A DNA stretch of 35,016 bases from Alphaproteobacteria bacterium (GTDB lineage: Bacteria; Pseudomonadota; Alphaproteobacteria; M2410), in the NCBI GenBank assembly GCA_006226415.1, contig SBGZ01000007.1:1-35016 (forward strand), written 5' to 3'. The position numbers and the translations under genes are program-made. Numbering within the stretch: the stretch's first letter is position 1; every line of letters begins with the position of its first letter. Shown here one piece after another: positions 25,718 to 34,641 of this stretch. The notes below the pieces were generated by a model. That model searched no databases. It had not been told where the DNA came from and saw nothing but the letters and a program-made list of their open reading frames with translations.

Positions 25718-27061
25718 ATGTTCGAAAAGATCCTGATTGCCAACCGCGGAGAGATTGCGCTTCGGATCCACCGGGCTTGCAAGGAAATGGGCATTTCCAC
25801 TGTCGCGGTGCATTCCACAGCTGATGCCGATGCCATGCATGTGCGGCTGGCTGATGAAAGCGTTTGCATTGGGCCGCCCTCTTCTGCCGCTTCTTATCTC
25901 AACATTCCGGCGATTATCACCGCTTGCGAGATCACCGGGGCGGAGGCCGTTCACCCGGGATACGGATTTCTTTCCGAGAACGCCCGATTTGCTGAAATCG
26001 TCGAAGCCCATAATCTAACTTTCATCGGTCCCAAACCCGAGTACATCCGTTTGATGGGTGACAAAATCGCTGCCAAGCAGGCGGTCATGGACGCGGGCAT
26101 TCCTGTGGTGCCGGGGTCGGATGGCGGCATCACGGATGATAAGAAAGCCGTCAAGATCGCTGAAGAGATCGGCTATCCAGTTTTGATCAAAGCCGCTGCG
26201 GGTGGCGGCGGACGCGGCATGAAAGTTGCGCAAACTGCCGCTGATTTGCAGACGGCCCTGTCCAGCGCACGCTCCGAGGCGAAGGCGGCTTTTGGGGACG
26301 ATGCGGTCTATCTTGAGAAGTTTCTTGGCAATCCCCGCCACATTGAAATTCAGGTGATTGCCGATTCCCATGGCAATGTGGTGCATCTGGGCGAGCGGGA
26401 TTGTTCCTTGCAAAGACGCCACCAAAAGGTTTTGGAAGAAGCGCCGAGCCCCATCCTGACGCAGGCCGAGAGAGAAAAAATTGGCAAGGTCGTTTCCGAC
26501 GCAATTTCGAAGCTTGGTTATCTGGGTGTTGGCACTGTTGAATTCCTCTACGAGAACGGCGAGTTCTATTTCATTGAAATGAATACGCGGCTGCAGGTTG
26601 AGCACCCGGTAACGGAGATGATCACCCGCCTTGATCTTGTTGAGGAGCAGATTCGCATCGCTGCGGGTGAGCCGCTTGGATACACCCAAGAGGACATTAT
26701 TTTCATGGGGCATGCTATTGAATGCCGCATCAATGCAGAAAACCCGAAGACCTTTACGCCCTCTCCTGGCACCATTCAGGACATGCATATGCCGGGCGGC
26801 CTTGGGGTCCGCATGGATTCAGCTATTTATGCCGGTTATAAGATTCCGCCCTATTATGATAGCCTGATTGGCAAGCTCATCATTCATGGCACGACTCGTG
26901 AGGAATGCATTAAGCGGCTCAATCGAGCCCTGCACGAGCTTGTGATTACGGGCATCGAGACAACAATCCCGCTGTTTGAAGACCTGATCGAAAACGAACA
27001 GTTCCTCAATGGGGATTACAGCATCAACTGGTTGGAAAAATACCTGGAGAGCTCTTCTTAG
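25718..27061 (+). CDS. accC: Acetyl-CoA carboxylase, biotin carboxylase subunit
   Basis: ATP-dependent carboxylation of biotin on AccB. 447 residues with the full ATP-grasp layout: N-terminal [16 protein letters not shown], the glycine-rich ATP loop [12 protein letters not shown], the [13 protein letters not shown] bicarbonate/ATP region, [14 protein letters not shown] with catalytic Glu and Arg residues, and a complete C-terminal subdomain. All expected motifs are intact. Transcribed with accB; accA and accD are not in the window. Confidence 0.97.
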   Translation: MFEKILIANRGEIALRIHRACKEMGISTVAVHSTADADAMHVRLADESVCIGPPSSAASYLNIPAIITACEITGAEAVHPGYGFLSENARFAEIVEAHNLTFIGPKPEYIRLMGDKIAAKQAVMDAGIPVVPGSDGGITDDKKAVKIAEEIGYPVLIKAAAGGGGRGMKVAQTAADLQTALSSARSEAKAAFGDDAVYLEKFLGNPRHIEIQVIADSHGNVVHLGERDCSLQRRHQKVLEEAPSPILTQAEREKIGKVVSDAISKLGYLGVGTVEFLYENGEFYFIEMNTRLQVEHPVTEMITRLDLVEEQIRIAAGEPLGYTQEDIIFMGHAIECRINAENPKTFTPSPGTIQDMHMPGGLGVRMDSAIYAGYKIPPYYDSLIGKLIIHGTTREECIKRLNRALHELVITGIETTIPLFEDLIENEQFLNGDYSINWLEKYLESSS

Positions 27062-27088
27062 CGGAGGGCTCTTTCCATGGGTCTTTAA

Positions 27089-27814
27089 GTGACTGACATC
27101 GACACAGACTTGCTGCTGAGCGCCTATGCGGAAGGTATCTTCCCCATGGCCGAAGATCGCGGCGACAAAGATCTGTTCTGGGTCGATCCGGATTTTCGCG
27201 GCGTCATTCCCCTGAATGATTTTCATGTGCCCAAGCGATTGGCGCGTCGTCTCCGGCGAGATGAATTTCAGTTTTCCATCGACCGTGCCTTTCCCGAAGT
27301 TATCCAGGCCTGCGCCATGCCCGCACGCGGGCGCCATTCCACCTGGATATCCGGGCGCATTGAAGCTTTGTACACGGAACTCTTTGAGCGCGGGTTTGCA
27401 CATTCGGTCGAAGTGTGGCGTGATGGCGCGCTCATAGGCGGCCTTTACGGCGTTTCATTGCGTGGTGCTTTTTTTGGGGAAAGCATGTTCTCGCGCCAGA
27501 CCGATGCCAGCAAGGCCGGGTTGGTTTTTCTTGTGGGTGTTTTGCGACTTTTCGGATTTCGATTGCTTGACACGCAGTTTCTCACTGAGCATCTGGCGCA
27601 ATTCGGCGCCCTTGAAATTCCCCGCGCCGAATACAAGGAATTATTGAAGCAGGCTCTTTATTCCGACGGCATGGAAGAGGTTTCGTTTTCGCCTTCTGCT
27701 TCGGCAGATGCCTCGTCCTGGTTTGAGATTTCCGGCACTGCATCTTCAATATCCGGCGCGATGTCGACCGTCACAGGCGCCACTCTTTTGCAGTCAATCA
27801 GCCAGACATCATAG
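27089..27814 (+). CDS. aat: Leucyl/phenylalanyl-tRNA--protein transferase
   Basis: Adds Leu or Phe to N-terminal Arg or Lys of proteins, marking them for ClpAP (N-degron pathway). Signatures are AYAEGIFPMAE, LFWVDPDFRGVIPL, GESMFSRQTDASKAGLV and LLDTQFLTEHLAQFGA. The start is GTG at 27089, 27 bp after accC, with a weak ribosome site. The recognisable family sequence ends near residue 191 (LLKQALYS), after which the frame continues for about 50 Ser/Thr-rich residues to 27814, antisense to the 3' end of the convergent DUF2155 gene. That tail looks recently acquired by loss of a stop codon and is probably non-essential. Confidence 0.93.
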   Translation: MTDIDTDLLLSAYAEGIFPMAEDRGDKDLFWVDPDFRGVIPLNDFHVPKRLARRLRRDEFQFSIDRAFPEVIQACAMPARGRHSTWISGRIEALYTELFERGFAHSVEVWRDGALIGGLYGVSLRGAFFGESMFSRQTDASKAGLVFLVGVLRLFGFRLLDTQFLTEHLAQFGALEIPRAEYKELLKQALYSDGMEEVSFSPSASADASSWFEISGTASSISGAMSTVTGATLLQSISQTS

Positions 27815-28434
27815 ACGGGATGTTCTACAGCATTCAGCCCCGGACTTGAGGCAAACATCCAGCCGGTAAAGACCCGCTTGCGCTCGCCATCCAGCGTGTT
27901 CTCCTCCACATCCACAAAGGCCGTGGTGTTCGGCGTTTCTTCCGGCGGGCGCTTGTTACATTGATGGACGGTGATTTCAAAGCGTTCAAATGCGGTCGGT
28001 ACCTCGAGCGGCGCTTCAACAATCGATATGCGTCCGGTCACCTTATCCAGCGCCCGAAAGACGCCAGTGTCCCAGTAGGAGGCATAATCGGTAGTATCGA
28101 TCGACTGCGGGGCAACCGAGGGAAGCGCTTCAATATCTTCTCGGTTGATGGAGCTTTCGTCGCTTTCTTCCTCAGACGCGCCGCCAATCGTCAGATTGTC
28201 AAAGAAATCATCGGAGGGCGGTGTCTCGTCTTCGCCGTCACCGGTTCCCTCTCCTTCGCCCTCATCCGTCTCACTTGTCCCAAAGAGATCTTCGTCAAAA
28301 TAGTCAGGCGCAATGGCGCTGTCGTCGTCATTGTCGGTGCCGCTTTCATCTTGTGCGCCGGCAGGAAACGCCAGGGCGACAAGCCCCAAGGCCAACAGCG
28401 CAATGAAAGAGGTTCTGGTTTTCAATGGTGACAC
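27658..28434 (-). CDS. DUF2155 domain exported protein
   Basis: 258 residues. The signal peptide (cleavage near FPAGA|QD) is followed by a very acidic, low-complexity region (about 30-95) and then the DUF2155 domain (about 100-225), with FEITVHQCNKRPPEETPNT and GWMFASSPGLNAVEHPVYDVWLIDCK, including two cysteines that could pair. DUF2155 proteins are widespread in alphaproteobacteria and have no assigned function that I know of. The start is GTG at 28434, with AAAGGCGGG upstream, 18 bp after mlaD. The acidic tail after the domain (about 226-258) is encoded opposite the end of aat. Confidence 0.88.
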   Translation of the reverse strand: MSPLKTRTSFIALLALGLVALAFPAGAQDESGTDNDDDSAIAPDYFDEDLFGTSETDEGEGEGTGDGEDETPPSDDFFDNLTIGGASEEESDESSINREDIEALPSVAPQSIDTTDYASYWDTGVFRALDKVTGRISIVEAPLEVPTAFERFEITVHQCNKRPPEETPNTTAFVDVEENTLDGERKRVFTGWMFASSPGLNAVEHPVYDVWLIDCKRVAPVTVDIAPDIEDAVPEISNQDEASAEAEGENETSSMPSE

Positions 28435-28452
28435 TTTCTGACTGACCCGCCT

Positions 28453-28911
28453 TTACTCGGAGTCGGATTGACCTGTGGCAAAGATTGCCTTGCCAATCAG
28501 ACCCATCAGATCAATAGACCCCTGGGTCATGGTGATTTCACCGCCCTCGCCCAGCATGTCCATGCTGCCGCCTGGTTCGAGCGAAATATAAGACCCGCCG
28601 AGCAAACCTTCAGAGGTGATCTTGGCGGATGTGTCATCAGGAAGCTGAATCGTCTGATCAATGATCATGGTGACGGTGGCATAATAGGTTTGCTGGTCCA
28701 GCGCCTGATCGGAAACGGTGCCGATCTTGATGCCCGACATGCGCACATCCGCACCGACCACCAGACCATCAACCCGGTCAAATTGCGCGATGACCTTATA
28801 GCCGCCCGCGGTACTGTTCATATCCGCGGTCTGATAGGCGTAGGTCAAAAAGAAACCGGCAACGACCAAAACCAGCGTCCCGACCAATGTTTCTACTATA
28901 TTGCTGCCCAT
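28453..28911 (-). CDS. mlaD: MlaD-family phospholipid transport substrate-binding protein
   Basis: The periplasmic lipid-binding subunit of the Mla (MCE) phospholipid transport system, which maintains outer-membrane asymmetry. 152 residues: one N-terminal membrane helix (about 8-27) and a single MCE domain (about 38-115; FDRVDGLVVGADVRMSGIKIGTV and SEGLLGGSYISLEPGG), followed by a short hydrophobic C-terminal helix. GGGGAAG precedes the ATG. Genes for the permease, ATPase and other Mla parts are not adjacent, which differs from the gamma-proteobacterial mlaFEDCB order. Confidence 0.93.
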   Translation of the reverse strand: MGSNIVETLVGTLVLVVAGFFLTYAYQTADMNSTAGGYKVIAQFDRVDGLVVGADVRMSGIKIGTVSDQALDQQTYYATVTMIIDQTIQLPDDTSAKITSEGLLGGSYISLEPGGSMDMLGEGGEITMTQGSIDLMGLIGKAIFATGQSDSE

Positions 28912-28987
28912 AATTCTTCCCCGCTATTCTGGTGCCCGCTGTTGTGATGTCAGTCGGCCCCCATCGCGCTGACCATCCTGATCCTGC

Positions 28988-29389
28988 TTATTCCGGCGAC
29001 CAGGCCTCATAATCGCCTGACGCCTTGGCCCGAGCGCCTTCGTTCCAAAGGCTCCCTGCCGGGCGATAGGCGTTTGGTGTCCCTGTCAAATTCGGCTTGT
29101 GAGGCTTTTCCCATTCCTTCAGTTCAAAGGGCGCCTTGGTGGGCGGCTCATCGAAGGTGTAGTGCAGCCAGCCGTGCCAGTCTGGCGAAATTCGAGACGC
29201 CTCGACGGTCCCGTTGTAGAGGATCCAGCGACGTTTCTGGCCACTTTCGCCGGAAGCCACTTTTTCCTCGTAATACTTATTGCCGTTTTCATCGGTGCCG
29301 ACGAGGACGCCGCGCCGCTTTGTAAACCAAAGGGTGCCGACGGTTGCATTGTGCCACCAGGTAAAAATCGTCTTCAAAAACCCAAGCAT
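28988..29389 (-). CDS. NADH:ubiquinone oxidoreductase subunit NDUFA12 family
   Basis: A 133-residue homologue of the mitochondrial complex I accessory subunit NDUFA12 (B17.2), known in alphaproteobacteria, where it binds the NADH-dehydrogenase arm. Typical features are the N-terminal TWWHNATVGT, the KYYEEK segment, RRWILYNG, SRISPDWHGWLHYTFDEPP and the C-terminal P-N-TGTP-AYRP-GSL pattern. It is the first gene of the NDUFA12-mlaD-DUF2155 run, with 76 bp to mlaD, and is transcribed away from nrdJ. Its presence is a good taxonomic marker. Confidence 0.94.
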   Translation of the reverse strand: MLGFLKTIFTWWHNATVGTLWFTKRRGVLVGTDENGNKYYEEKVASGESGQKRRWILYNGTVEASRISPDWHGWLHYTFDEPPTKAPFELKEWEKPHKPNLTGTPNAYRPAGSLWNEGARAKASGDYEAWSPE

Positions 29390-29989
29390 GTTTTTTCAGC
29401 CCTAAGCCTTCATGGAAATTGGGGGGAACCGGCCCGCCTGGACGCAGGCGCCCGAGTCACCTCGTTGCGGCGCAATATGGCATTCTCGTCGGTTACGGTC
29501 CAGCATTGCAAGTGGTCTTACCTCCAAAAAACGGCGGTTTCTGGGCCGCTGTGACCGATATGGCCCGACCCTCGCCGCCAGCATTCCAAAAGCCTCCTAC
29601 TGTTCCCTTAACAGGGGCAGAAAACGAATCCCTTCTTCCCATAACTGAGCTCGATGGGGCGGTCTGCTTCGCTTCCCGTGCGCCCTTTCCGCCAGCCGAA
29701 GCCACCCCACCCCGAGTCGGAGAGGGTCAAGATCAATATCTGGTATAAATTCCCCGTCTGCGACACAAAAGCTGTTGCGACTCTCTATCCATTAAATCTA
29801 CAGTTAGGGGGTATTCGAGGTTTGAGGACTAGATCTTGGGGTCGATCAGGATCCGGCTGGAAACACGCCTCGTTTCATCAATAAATTCAACCTGTTAGGC
29901 GAAGCATCCTCTGAAAGGAGCGGTCAGCGTCTGGCGAGGTTGTCACTTCTGACGAACGAAACCCAAACCCTAATAAAGGTCTTGCAGAC
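29390..29989. other. 600-bp divergent region between NDUFA12 and nrdJ
   Basis: No convincing gene. Short frames here lack family motifs, ribosome sites or plausible composition. Visible items are a small hairpin CTGTT-CCCTT-AACAG (29601-29615), a possible weak promoter (TTGCGA at 29775-29780, 16 bp, TCTACA at 29797-29802), and about 190 bp of possible leader before nrdJ. I looked for an NrdR-box pair and saw no clear one. Confidence 0.5.
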
Positions 29990-32900
29990 ATGCGTATTGC
30001 CCGTCGTTTTACCAGCTCAGATGCCTCCCCCTATGACGCCCTGAAATTTCGTGAAACGACGAGTGAGATTCGCAATCCCGATGGGTCGATCGTCTTCCGG
30101 CTCGACAATGTTGAAATCCCTGCGGATTGGAGTCAGGTCGCCGGCGATATCATCGCGCAGAAGTATTTTCGCAAGGCCGGGGTGCCTGCCGCGCTCCGCC
30201 GGACCCAGGAAGCCGATGTACCCGAATGGCTCTGCCCGGCAGTGGCCGATGAGGACGCCCTGAATGCCCTGCCCGCTGAAGATCGCTTTGGGCCCGAGCG
30301 CAGCGCCAAGCAGGTTTTTGACCGTATGGCGGGTACCTGGGCCTACTGGGGCTGGAAAGGCGGCTATTTTGACGCCGAGGAAGACGCCCGCGCCTATTTT
30401 GACGAAATGCGCTACATGCTGGCGACCCAAAAGGCCGCGCCCAACAGCCCGCAATGGTTCAACACTGGTCTGCACTGGGCCTATGGCATCAATGGCCCGG
30501 CGCAAGGCCACCACTACGTTGACTACAAAACCGGCGAGCTTGTTGTTTCTGAAAGCGCCTATGAGCACCCGCAACCGCATGCCTGCTTTATTCAAGGGGT
30601 TAACGACGACCTTGTGAATGAAGGCGGCATCATGGACCTTTGGGTGCGGGAAGCGCGGCTGTTTAAATATGGCTCCGGCACCGGCTCGAATTTCTCTTTC
30701 CTGCGCGGCGAAAATGAATCGCTGTCGGGTGGCGGCAAGTCTTCGGGCCTCATGAGCTTCCTCAAGATCGGGGACCGGGCGGCCGGAGCCATCAAATCCG
30801 GGGGAACAACCCGCCGCGCCGCCAAGATGGTCGTTGTCGACATTGATCACCCGGACATTGAAGAGTTTATCGAATGGAAAGTGATTGAAGAGCGTAAGGT
30901 TGCCGCCCTCGTCACCGGATCCAAGGTGGTGAAGGAACATCTTTCAAATGTCATGAAGGCCTGCGTCAACTGTTCTTCCGACGACCCAGACAAATGCTTC
31001 GACCCTAAAGAAAACCCGGCCCTGAAGCGCGCCATTCGCGATGCCAAAAAGGCGCAGGTCTCTGAGAACTACATTCAGCGCATCATTCAGTTCGCGCGGC
31101 AGGGCTACAAAGACCTGACATTTGAAACCTACGACACGGACTGGGATTCAGAGGCTTACCGTACGGTGTCCGGTCAGAACTCCAACAACACCATTCGCGT
31201 TAGTGATGATTACATGCGCGCGGTGGAGCGCGATGAAGCCTGGCACCTGACCAACCGCCTGGATGGCGCCATTGCCAAGACACTGCAAGCGCGCGAGCTT
31301 TGGGACCGGGTGGCCCAAGCAGCCTGGCAGAGCGCCGATCCCGGATTGCAGTTCCACACCACCATCAATGATTGGCATACCTGCCCGAACGATGGCGAGA
31401 TCCGCGCTTCCAACCCGTGCTCGGAATATATGTTCCTGGACAACACAGCGTGCAACCTTGCCTCGCTCAACCTTTTGGCGTTCCGCAAGGGAGACGGCTC
31501 GGTGGATGTTGCCGGCTTTGAACATGCAGTAAGGCTGTGGACTTTGACCCTGGAAATTTCCGTTTTGATGGCGCAGTTCCCCTCCGCCGAAATCGCGCAG
31601 CTCTCTTATGATTACCGCACGCTCGGTCTTGGCTTTGCCAATATCGGAGGTTTCCTGATGGCGGCGGGTATTCCTTATGACAGCCCGGAAGGGCGCGCCA
31701 CCTGCGGTGCTTTCTCGGCGCTTCTGACCGGCGCCTCTTATGCCACCTCAGCGGAGATGGCCAAAGAACTGGGTTCTTTCCCCGGCTACACCAACAACCG
31801 TGAGGCCATGCTCAAGGTTATCCGTAACCACCGCCGCGCCGCCTATGGCGAAGCCTCGGGTTACGAAGAGCTTGCGATTAATCCCGTGGCGCTTGACATT
31901 GATCATTGTCCCTATGCGGATCTTGTCACGTCAGCTCAAGGGTCATGGGACAAGGCGCTCGAGATTGGCGAAGCCCACGGCTATCGCAATGCGCAGGCCT
32001 CTGTAGTCGCGCCGACCGGCACCATCGGCCTTGTCATGGACTGTGACACGACCGGCATTGAGCCCGATTTTGCGCTCGTCAAGTTCAAGAAGCTGGCCGG
32101 TGGCGGGCATTTCAAGATCATCAACCGCACGGTGCCGCACGCCCTCAAGGAGCTTGGCTATTCAGACGATGAAATTTCGCACATCGTGCAGTATGCGGTT
32201 GGTCAGGGCACGCTAAAAGGCTGCCCGACGATTTCGCCTGACAAGTTGATGGCCAAAGGTTTTACGGAGCTTGAAATTGAGAAGGTGGAAAACGCGCTCG
32301 CGACCGCGTTCGATATCCGCTTTGTCTTCAACAAGTGGACGCTGGGCGAAGAGTTCTGCGCGCATGTTTTGGGCATAGACCGGGACATGCTGGCGGGCTC
32401 TGACCTTGACCTTCTTTCGGCCATCGGGTTTTCCAAAACAGATATTGATACTGCCAATGTCTATGTATGCGGGGCCATGACGCTGGAAGGCGCGCCGCAC
32501 CTCAAAGATGAGCACCTGCCTGTCTTTGACTGCGCCAACCCTTGCGGGCGGATTGGCAAGCGTTATCTCTCGCCGGAGAGTCACATTCGCATGATGGCGG
32601 CGGCGCAGCCGTTTATCTCTGGCGCGATTTCAAAGACGATCAACATGCCAAACGCGGCGACCGTGGATGAGTGCAAGCAAGCCTATGAACTCTCGTGGAA
32701 GCTCGGCCTGAAAGCTAATGCGCTTTACCGGGATGGTTCCAAGCTCAGTCAACCGCTCAACGCGCAGCTTATTGAAGACGACGATGATCAGTTCATCGAA
32801 GATTTCCACGAAAAGAGCCAGACCGAACAGACCCAGGTGGTAACCGAGCGTATCGTTGAAAAAATCATTGAGCGCGAAGTGGAACGCCAGCGTCCGCCGG

Positions 32901-33682
32901 ATCGCCGCAAAGGTTATATCCAGAAGGCCAGTGTCGGGGGGCACAAAGTCTATCTCCACACCGGCGAATATGACGATGGGGACCTGGCTGAAATCTTCAT
33001 CGACATGCACAAGGAAGGCGCCGCGTTCCGTTCTCTCATGAATAACTTCGCGATCGCCATTTCCATTGGCCTGCAATATGGCGTTCCGCTGGAGGAATAT
33101 GTGGATGCCTTCACCTTTACCCGGTTTGAGCCGGCGGGGCTTGTTCAGGGCAATGACGCGATCAAGAATGCGACGTCGATCCTCGACTATGTGTTCCGGG
33201 AACTGGCGATCTCCTATCTCGGCCGTGATGATCTGGCCCATGTGGATACCACGGAGAACCCTTTCGAGGCACTGGGCAAGCACGATGGCAAGATCATTCC
33301 GGATGGTGCGGAAATGGACCCCTCCGCGCCCATGCATGAGCTGGTGGAACATTTTGTCTCCAAGGGTTTCCGCCGCGGTCACGAGCCCAGCAACATTATC
33401 GCCTTCCATAAGGTTGCGGAAACCGCTGAGGTCACCGATCTTCAGGTTGAGGAGACGGAGACCCTCATGAAGGCGGCGATGGGGAGTGATCAGGTCGAGG
33501 CGGTCTATGTTAAAACCGAGACCATTGAGCAGCAGACCATGAACACTTCTGAGCGCATTCAGGAAGCACGCATGCGCGGCTATGAGGGCGACTCGTGCCA
33601 CTCCTGCGGCAACTTCACGCTGGTGCGCAATGGCACCTGCCTGAAATGCGACACCTGCGGCTCCACAACAGGTTGTTCGTGA
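29990..33682 (+). CDS. nrdJ: Adenosylcobalamin-dependent ribonucleoside-diphosphate reductase
   Basis: A class II ribonucleotide reductase making deoxynucleotides with B12, independent of oxygen. 1230 residues. The core has the first redox cysteine in HACFIQ, the substrate/specificity region [12 protein letters not shown], the catalytic finger [21 protein letters not shown] (radical-accepting Cys, Glu and Asn, and the partner redox Cys in ACNLASL), [20 protein letters not shown], and a C-terminal zinc-ribbon-like cysteine cluster ([14 protein letters not shown], ending GCS) used for re-reduction. A charged helical linker (about 935-965) joins a TSCPD-like domain. The start has AAAGG 10 bp upstream. 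No nrdAB is seen here, so this may be the principal RNR, which would make growth cobalamin-dependent (inference). Confidence 0.97.
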   Translation: MRIARRFTSSDASPYDALKFRETTSEIRNPDGSIVFRLDNVEIPADWSQVAGDIIAQKYFRKAGVPAALRRTQEADVPEWLCPAVADEDALNALPAEDRFGPERSAKQVFDRMAGTWAYWGWKGGYFDAEEDARAYFDEMRYMLATQKAAPNSPQWFNTGLHWAYGINGPAQGHHYVDYKTGELVVSESAYEHPQPHACFIQGVNDDLVNEGGIMDLWVREARLFKYGSGTGSNFSFLRGENESLSGGGKSSGLMSFLKIGDRAAGAIKSGGTTRRAAKMVVVDIDHPDIEEFIEWKVIEERKVAALVTGSKVVKEHLSNVMKACVNCSSDDPDKCFDPKENPALKRAIRDAKKAQVSENYIQRIIQFARQGYKDLTFETYDTDWDSEAYRTVSGQNSNNTIRVSDDYMRAVERDEAWHLTNRLDGAIAKTLQARELWDRVAQAAWQSADPGLQFHTTINDWHTCPNDGEIRASNPCSEYMFLDNTACNLASLNLLAFRKGDGSVDVAGFEHAVRLWTLTLEISVLMAQFPSAEIAQLSYDYRTLGLGFANIGGFLMAAGIPYDSPEGRATCGAFSALLTGASYATSAEMAKELGSFPGYTNNREAMLKVIRNHRRAAYGEASGYEELAINPVALDIDHCPYADLVTSAQGSWDKALEIGEAHGYRNAQASVVAPTGTIGLVMDCDTTGIEPDFALVKFKKLAGGGHFKIINRTVPHALKELGYSDDEISHIVQYAVGQGTLKGCPTISPDKLMAKGFTELEIEKVENALATAFDIRFVFNKWTLGEEFCAHVLGIDRDMLAGSDLDLLSAIGFSKTDIDTANVYVCGAMTLEGAPHLKDEHLPVFDCANPCGRIGKRYLSPESHIRMMAAAQPFISGAISKTINMPNAATVDECKQAYELSWKLGLKANALYRDGSKLSQPLNAQLIEDDDDQFIEDFHEKSQTEQTQVVTERIVEKIIEREVERQRPPDRRKGYIQKASVGGHKVYLHTGEYDDGDLAEIFIDMHKEGAAFRSLMNNFAIAISIGLQYGVPLEEYVDAFTFTRFEPAGLVQGNDAIKNATSILDYVFRELAISYLGRDDLAHVDTTENPFEALGKHDGKIIPDGAEMDPSAPMHELVEHFVSKGFRRGHEPSNIIAFHKVAETAEVTDLQVEETETLMKAAMGSDQVEAVYVKTETIEQQTMNTSERIQEARMRGYEGDSCHSCGNFTLVRNGTCLKCDTCGSTTGCS

Positions 33683-33689
33683 GGCGTTC

Positions 33690-34334
33690 ATGATCCAGGT
33701 CTGGGGCCGGCGCAATTCCTTTAACGTCCAGAAAGTGATGTGGGCGCTGGGGGAGATCGGCCTCGACTTTGACCATATTGATGCGGGCGGACCCTTTGGC
33801 CTGTTGGACGAAGACTGGTACCAGGAAATGAACCCCAACAGGCTCGTCCCTACCCTCAAGGATGGAGAGCTGGTCATTTGGGAGAGCCATACGATCCTGC
33901 GCTATCTCACTGCCCAGTACAGCGCAGGCTCGCTCTGGCCGGAAGATCCGGGCGCGCGCTCTCAGGCGGATCGCTGGATTGACTGGACCGGGAGCAGTTT
34001 GGGCTCTGCTTTCATGCAGCTTTTCTGGATGGGGTATCGCACGCCGGTCGCAGATCAGAAGCCGCAAATCATCGCGCAGGCGAAAGCGCGTACCGATGCG
34101 CTTCTGAGCCTTCTCAATGATCATTTGGCGGGTCAAGCCTATGTCGCCGGTGATCAGTTCACCATGGGCGATATTCCCGCCGGGTGCTGCCTTTACCGTT
34201 ACTTTGAAATGGACCTCGAACGCCCGTCCCTGCCCCATGTGGAGGCCTGGTACGCGCGGCTTACCGAGCGGCCTGCCTACCGCGAGCACGTGATGGTGCC
34301 GTTTGACGACCTCAAAGGGCGGCTGGCGTTTTAG
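33690..34334 (+). CDS. Glutathione S-transferase family protein
   Basis: A 214-residue cytosolic GST. The N-terminal thioredoxin-like domain (about 1-80) carries the RRNSFNVQKVMWAL stretch, the cis-Pro motif LVPTLKDG and the glutathione-binding WESHTILRYLT. An all-helical C-terminal domain (about 90-205) includes the N-capping-box region AGDQFTMGDIPAG. The active-site Ser/Asn near residue 8-10 fits the beta/theta-like bacterial classes. It starts 7 bp after the nrdJ stop with GAGG spanning it, so co-transcription with nrdJ is likely. Substrate unknown. Confidence 0.92.
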   Translation: MIQVWGRRNSFNVQKVMWALGEIGLDFDHIDAGGPFGLLDEDWYQEMNPNRLVPTLKDGELVIWESHTILRYLTAQYSAGSLWPEDPGARSQADRWIDWTGSSLGSAFMQLFWMGYRTPVADQKPQIIAQAKARTDALLSLLNDHLAGQAYVAGDQFTMGDIPAGCCLYRYFEMDLERPSLPHVEAWYARLTERPAYREHVMVPFDDLKGRLAF

Positions 34335-34402
34335 GGTCGCTCACGGCGAACATCACCTATGTCAAAATTGAATCCCGGGCTTGACCACGGGGGCCACTTC
34401 AC

Positions 34403-34447
34403 ATTGAAAAGCCTCATTCTGAGGGCGAGCAAAGCGAGTATTTTCAA
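34403..34447 (+). repeat. CTCAT-type repeat, degenerate copy 1
   Basis: About 45 bp; shares its first 34 bases with the copy at 34477 (ATTGAAAAGCCTCATYCTGA...GCGAGCAAAGCGAG) with two differences. Its right arm is decayed (TATTTTCAA). Confidence 0.75.
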
Positions 34448-34476
34448 GTGTACCTGGCACCTTGAAAGTTTTTCGC

Positions 34477-34528
34477 ATTGAAAAGCCTCATCCTGAAGGC
34501 GAGCAAAGCGAGCATCTCGAAGGATGAG
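34477..34528 (+). repeat. CTCAT-type repeat, copy 2 with intact arms
   Basis: Direct repeat of 34403-34447, extended by ATCTCGAAGGATGAG; CTCATCCT and AGGATGAG form complementary 8-base ends. Confidence 0.8.
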
Positions 34529-34541
34529 ACAAAACATCAAG

Positions 34542-34589
34542 CCCTCATACTTCGAGACGAGCCCTTTTAGGCTCTCCTCAGCATGAGGT
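34542..34589 (-). repeat. CTCAT-type repeat, inverted copy 3
   Basis: Read on the minus strand it begins CCTCATGCTGAGGAG and ends CTCGAAGTATGAGG, the same layout as copy 2 in the opposite orientation, with an inner GAGCC/GGCTC stem. Confidence 0.8.
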
Positions 34590-34641
34590 AGAAGGGGTTT
34601 CCCCTGGGTTCCCGCCTGCGCGGGAACACAAGAACGCCGTC

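Larger units (their letters stand above)
34335..34641. repeat. Spacer filled with several palindromic repeat elements
   Basis: 307 bp between the convergent GST and aspS genes, with no gene. It contains a degenerate CCCGGG...CGGG element (34374-34391), three related CTCAT/ATGAG elements (listed separately) and a GTTCCCGC/GCGGGAAC hairpin (34608-34627, loop CTGC). Similar elements are dispersed in many alphaproteobacterial genomes. Several could form hairpins in the transcript and act as bidirectional transcription ends. Confidence 0.8.

Noticed and set aside
29740-29989. Possible cobalamin riboswitch or NrdR boxes before nrdJ
   Set aside because: No B12-box sequence and no pair of NrdR-like palindromes could be identified; a B12-using enzyme would also not normally be repressed by a B12 riboswitch.
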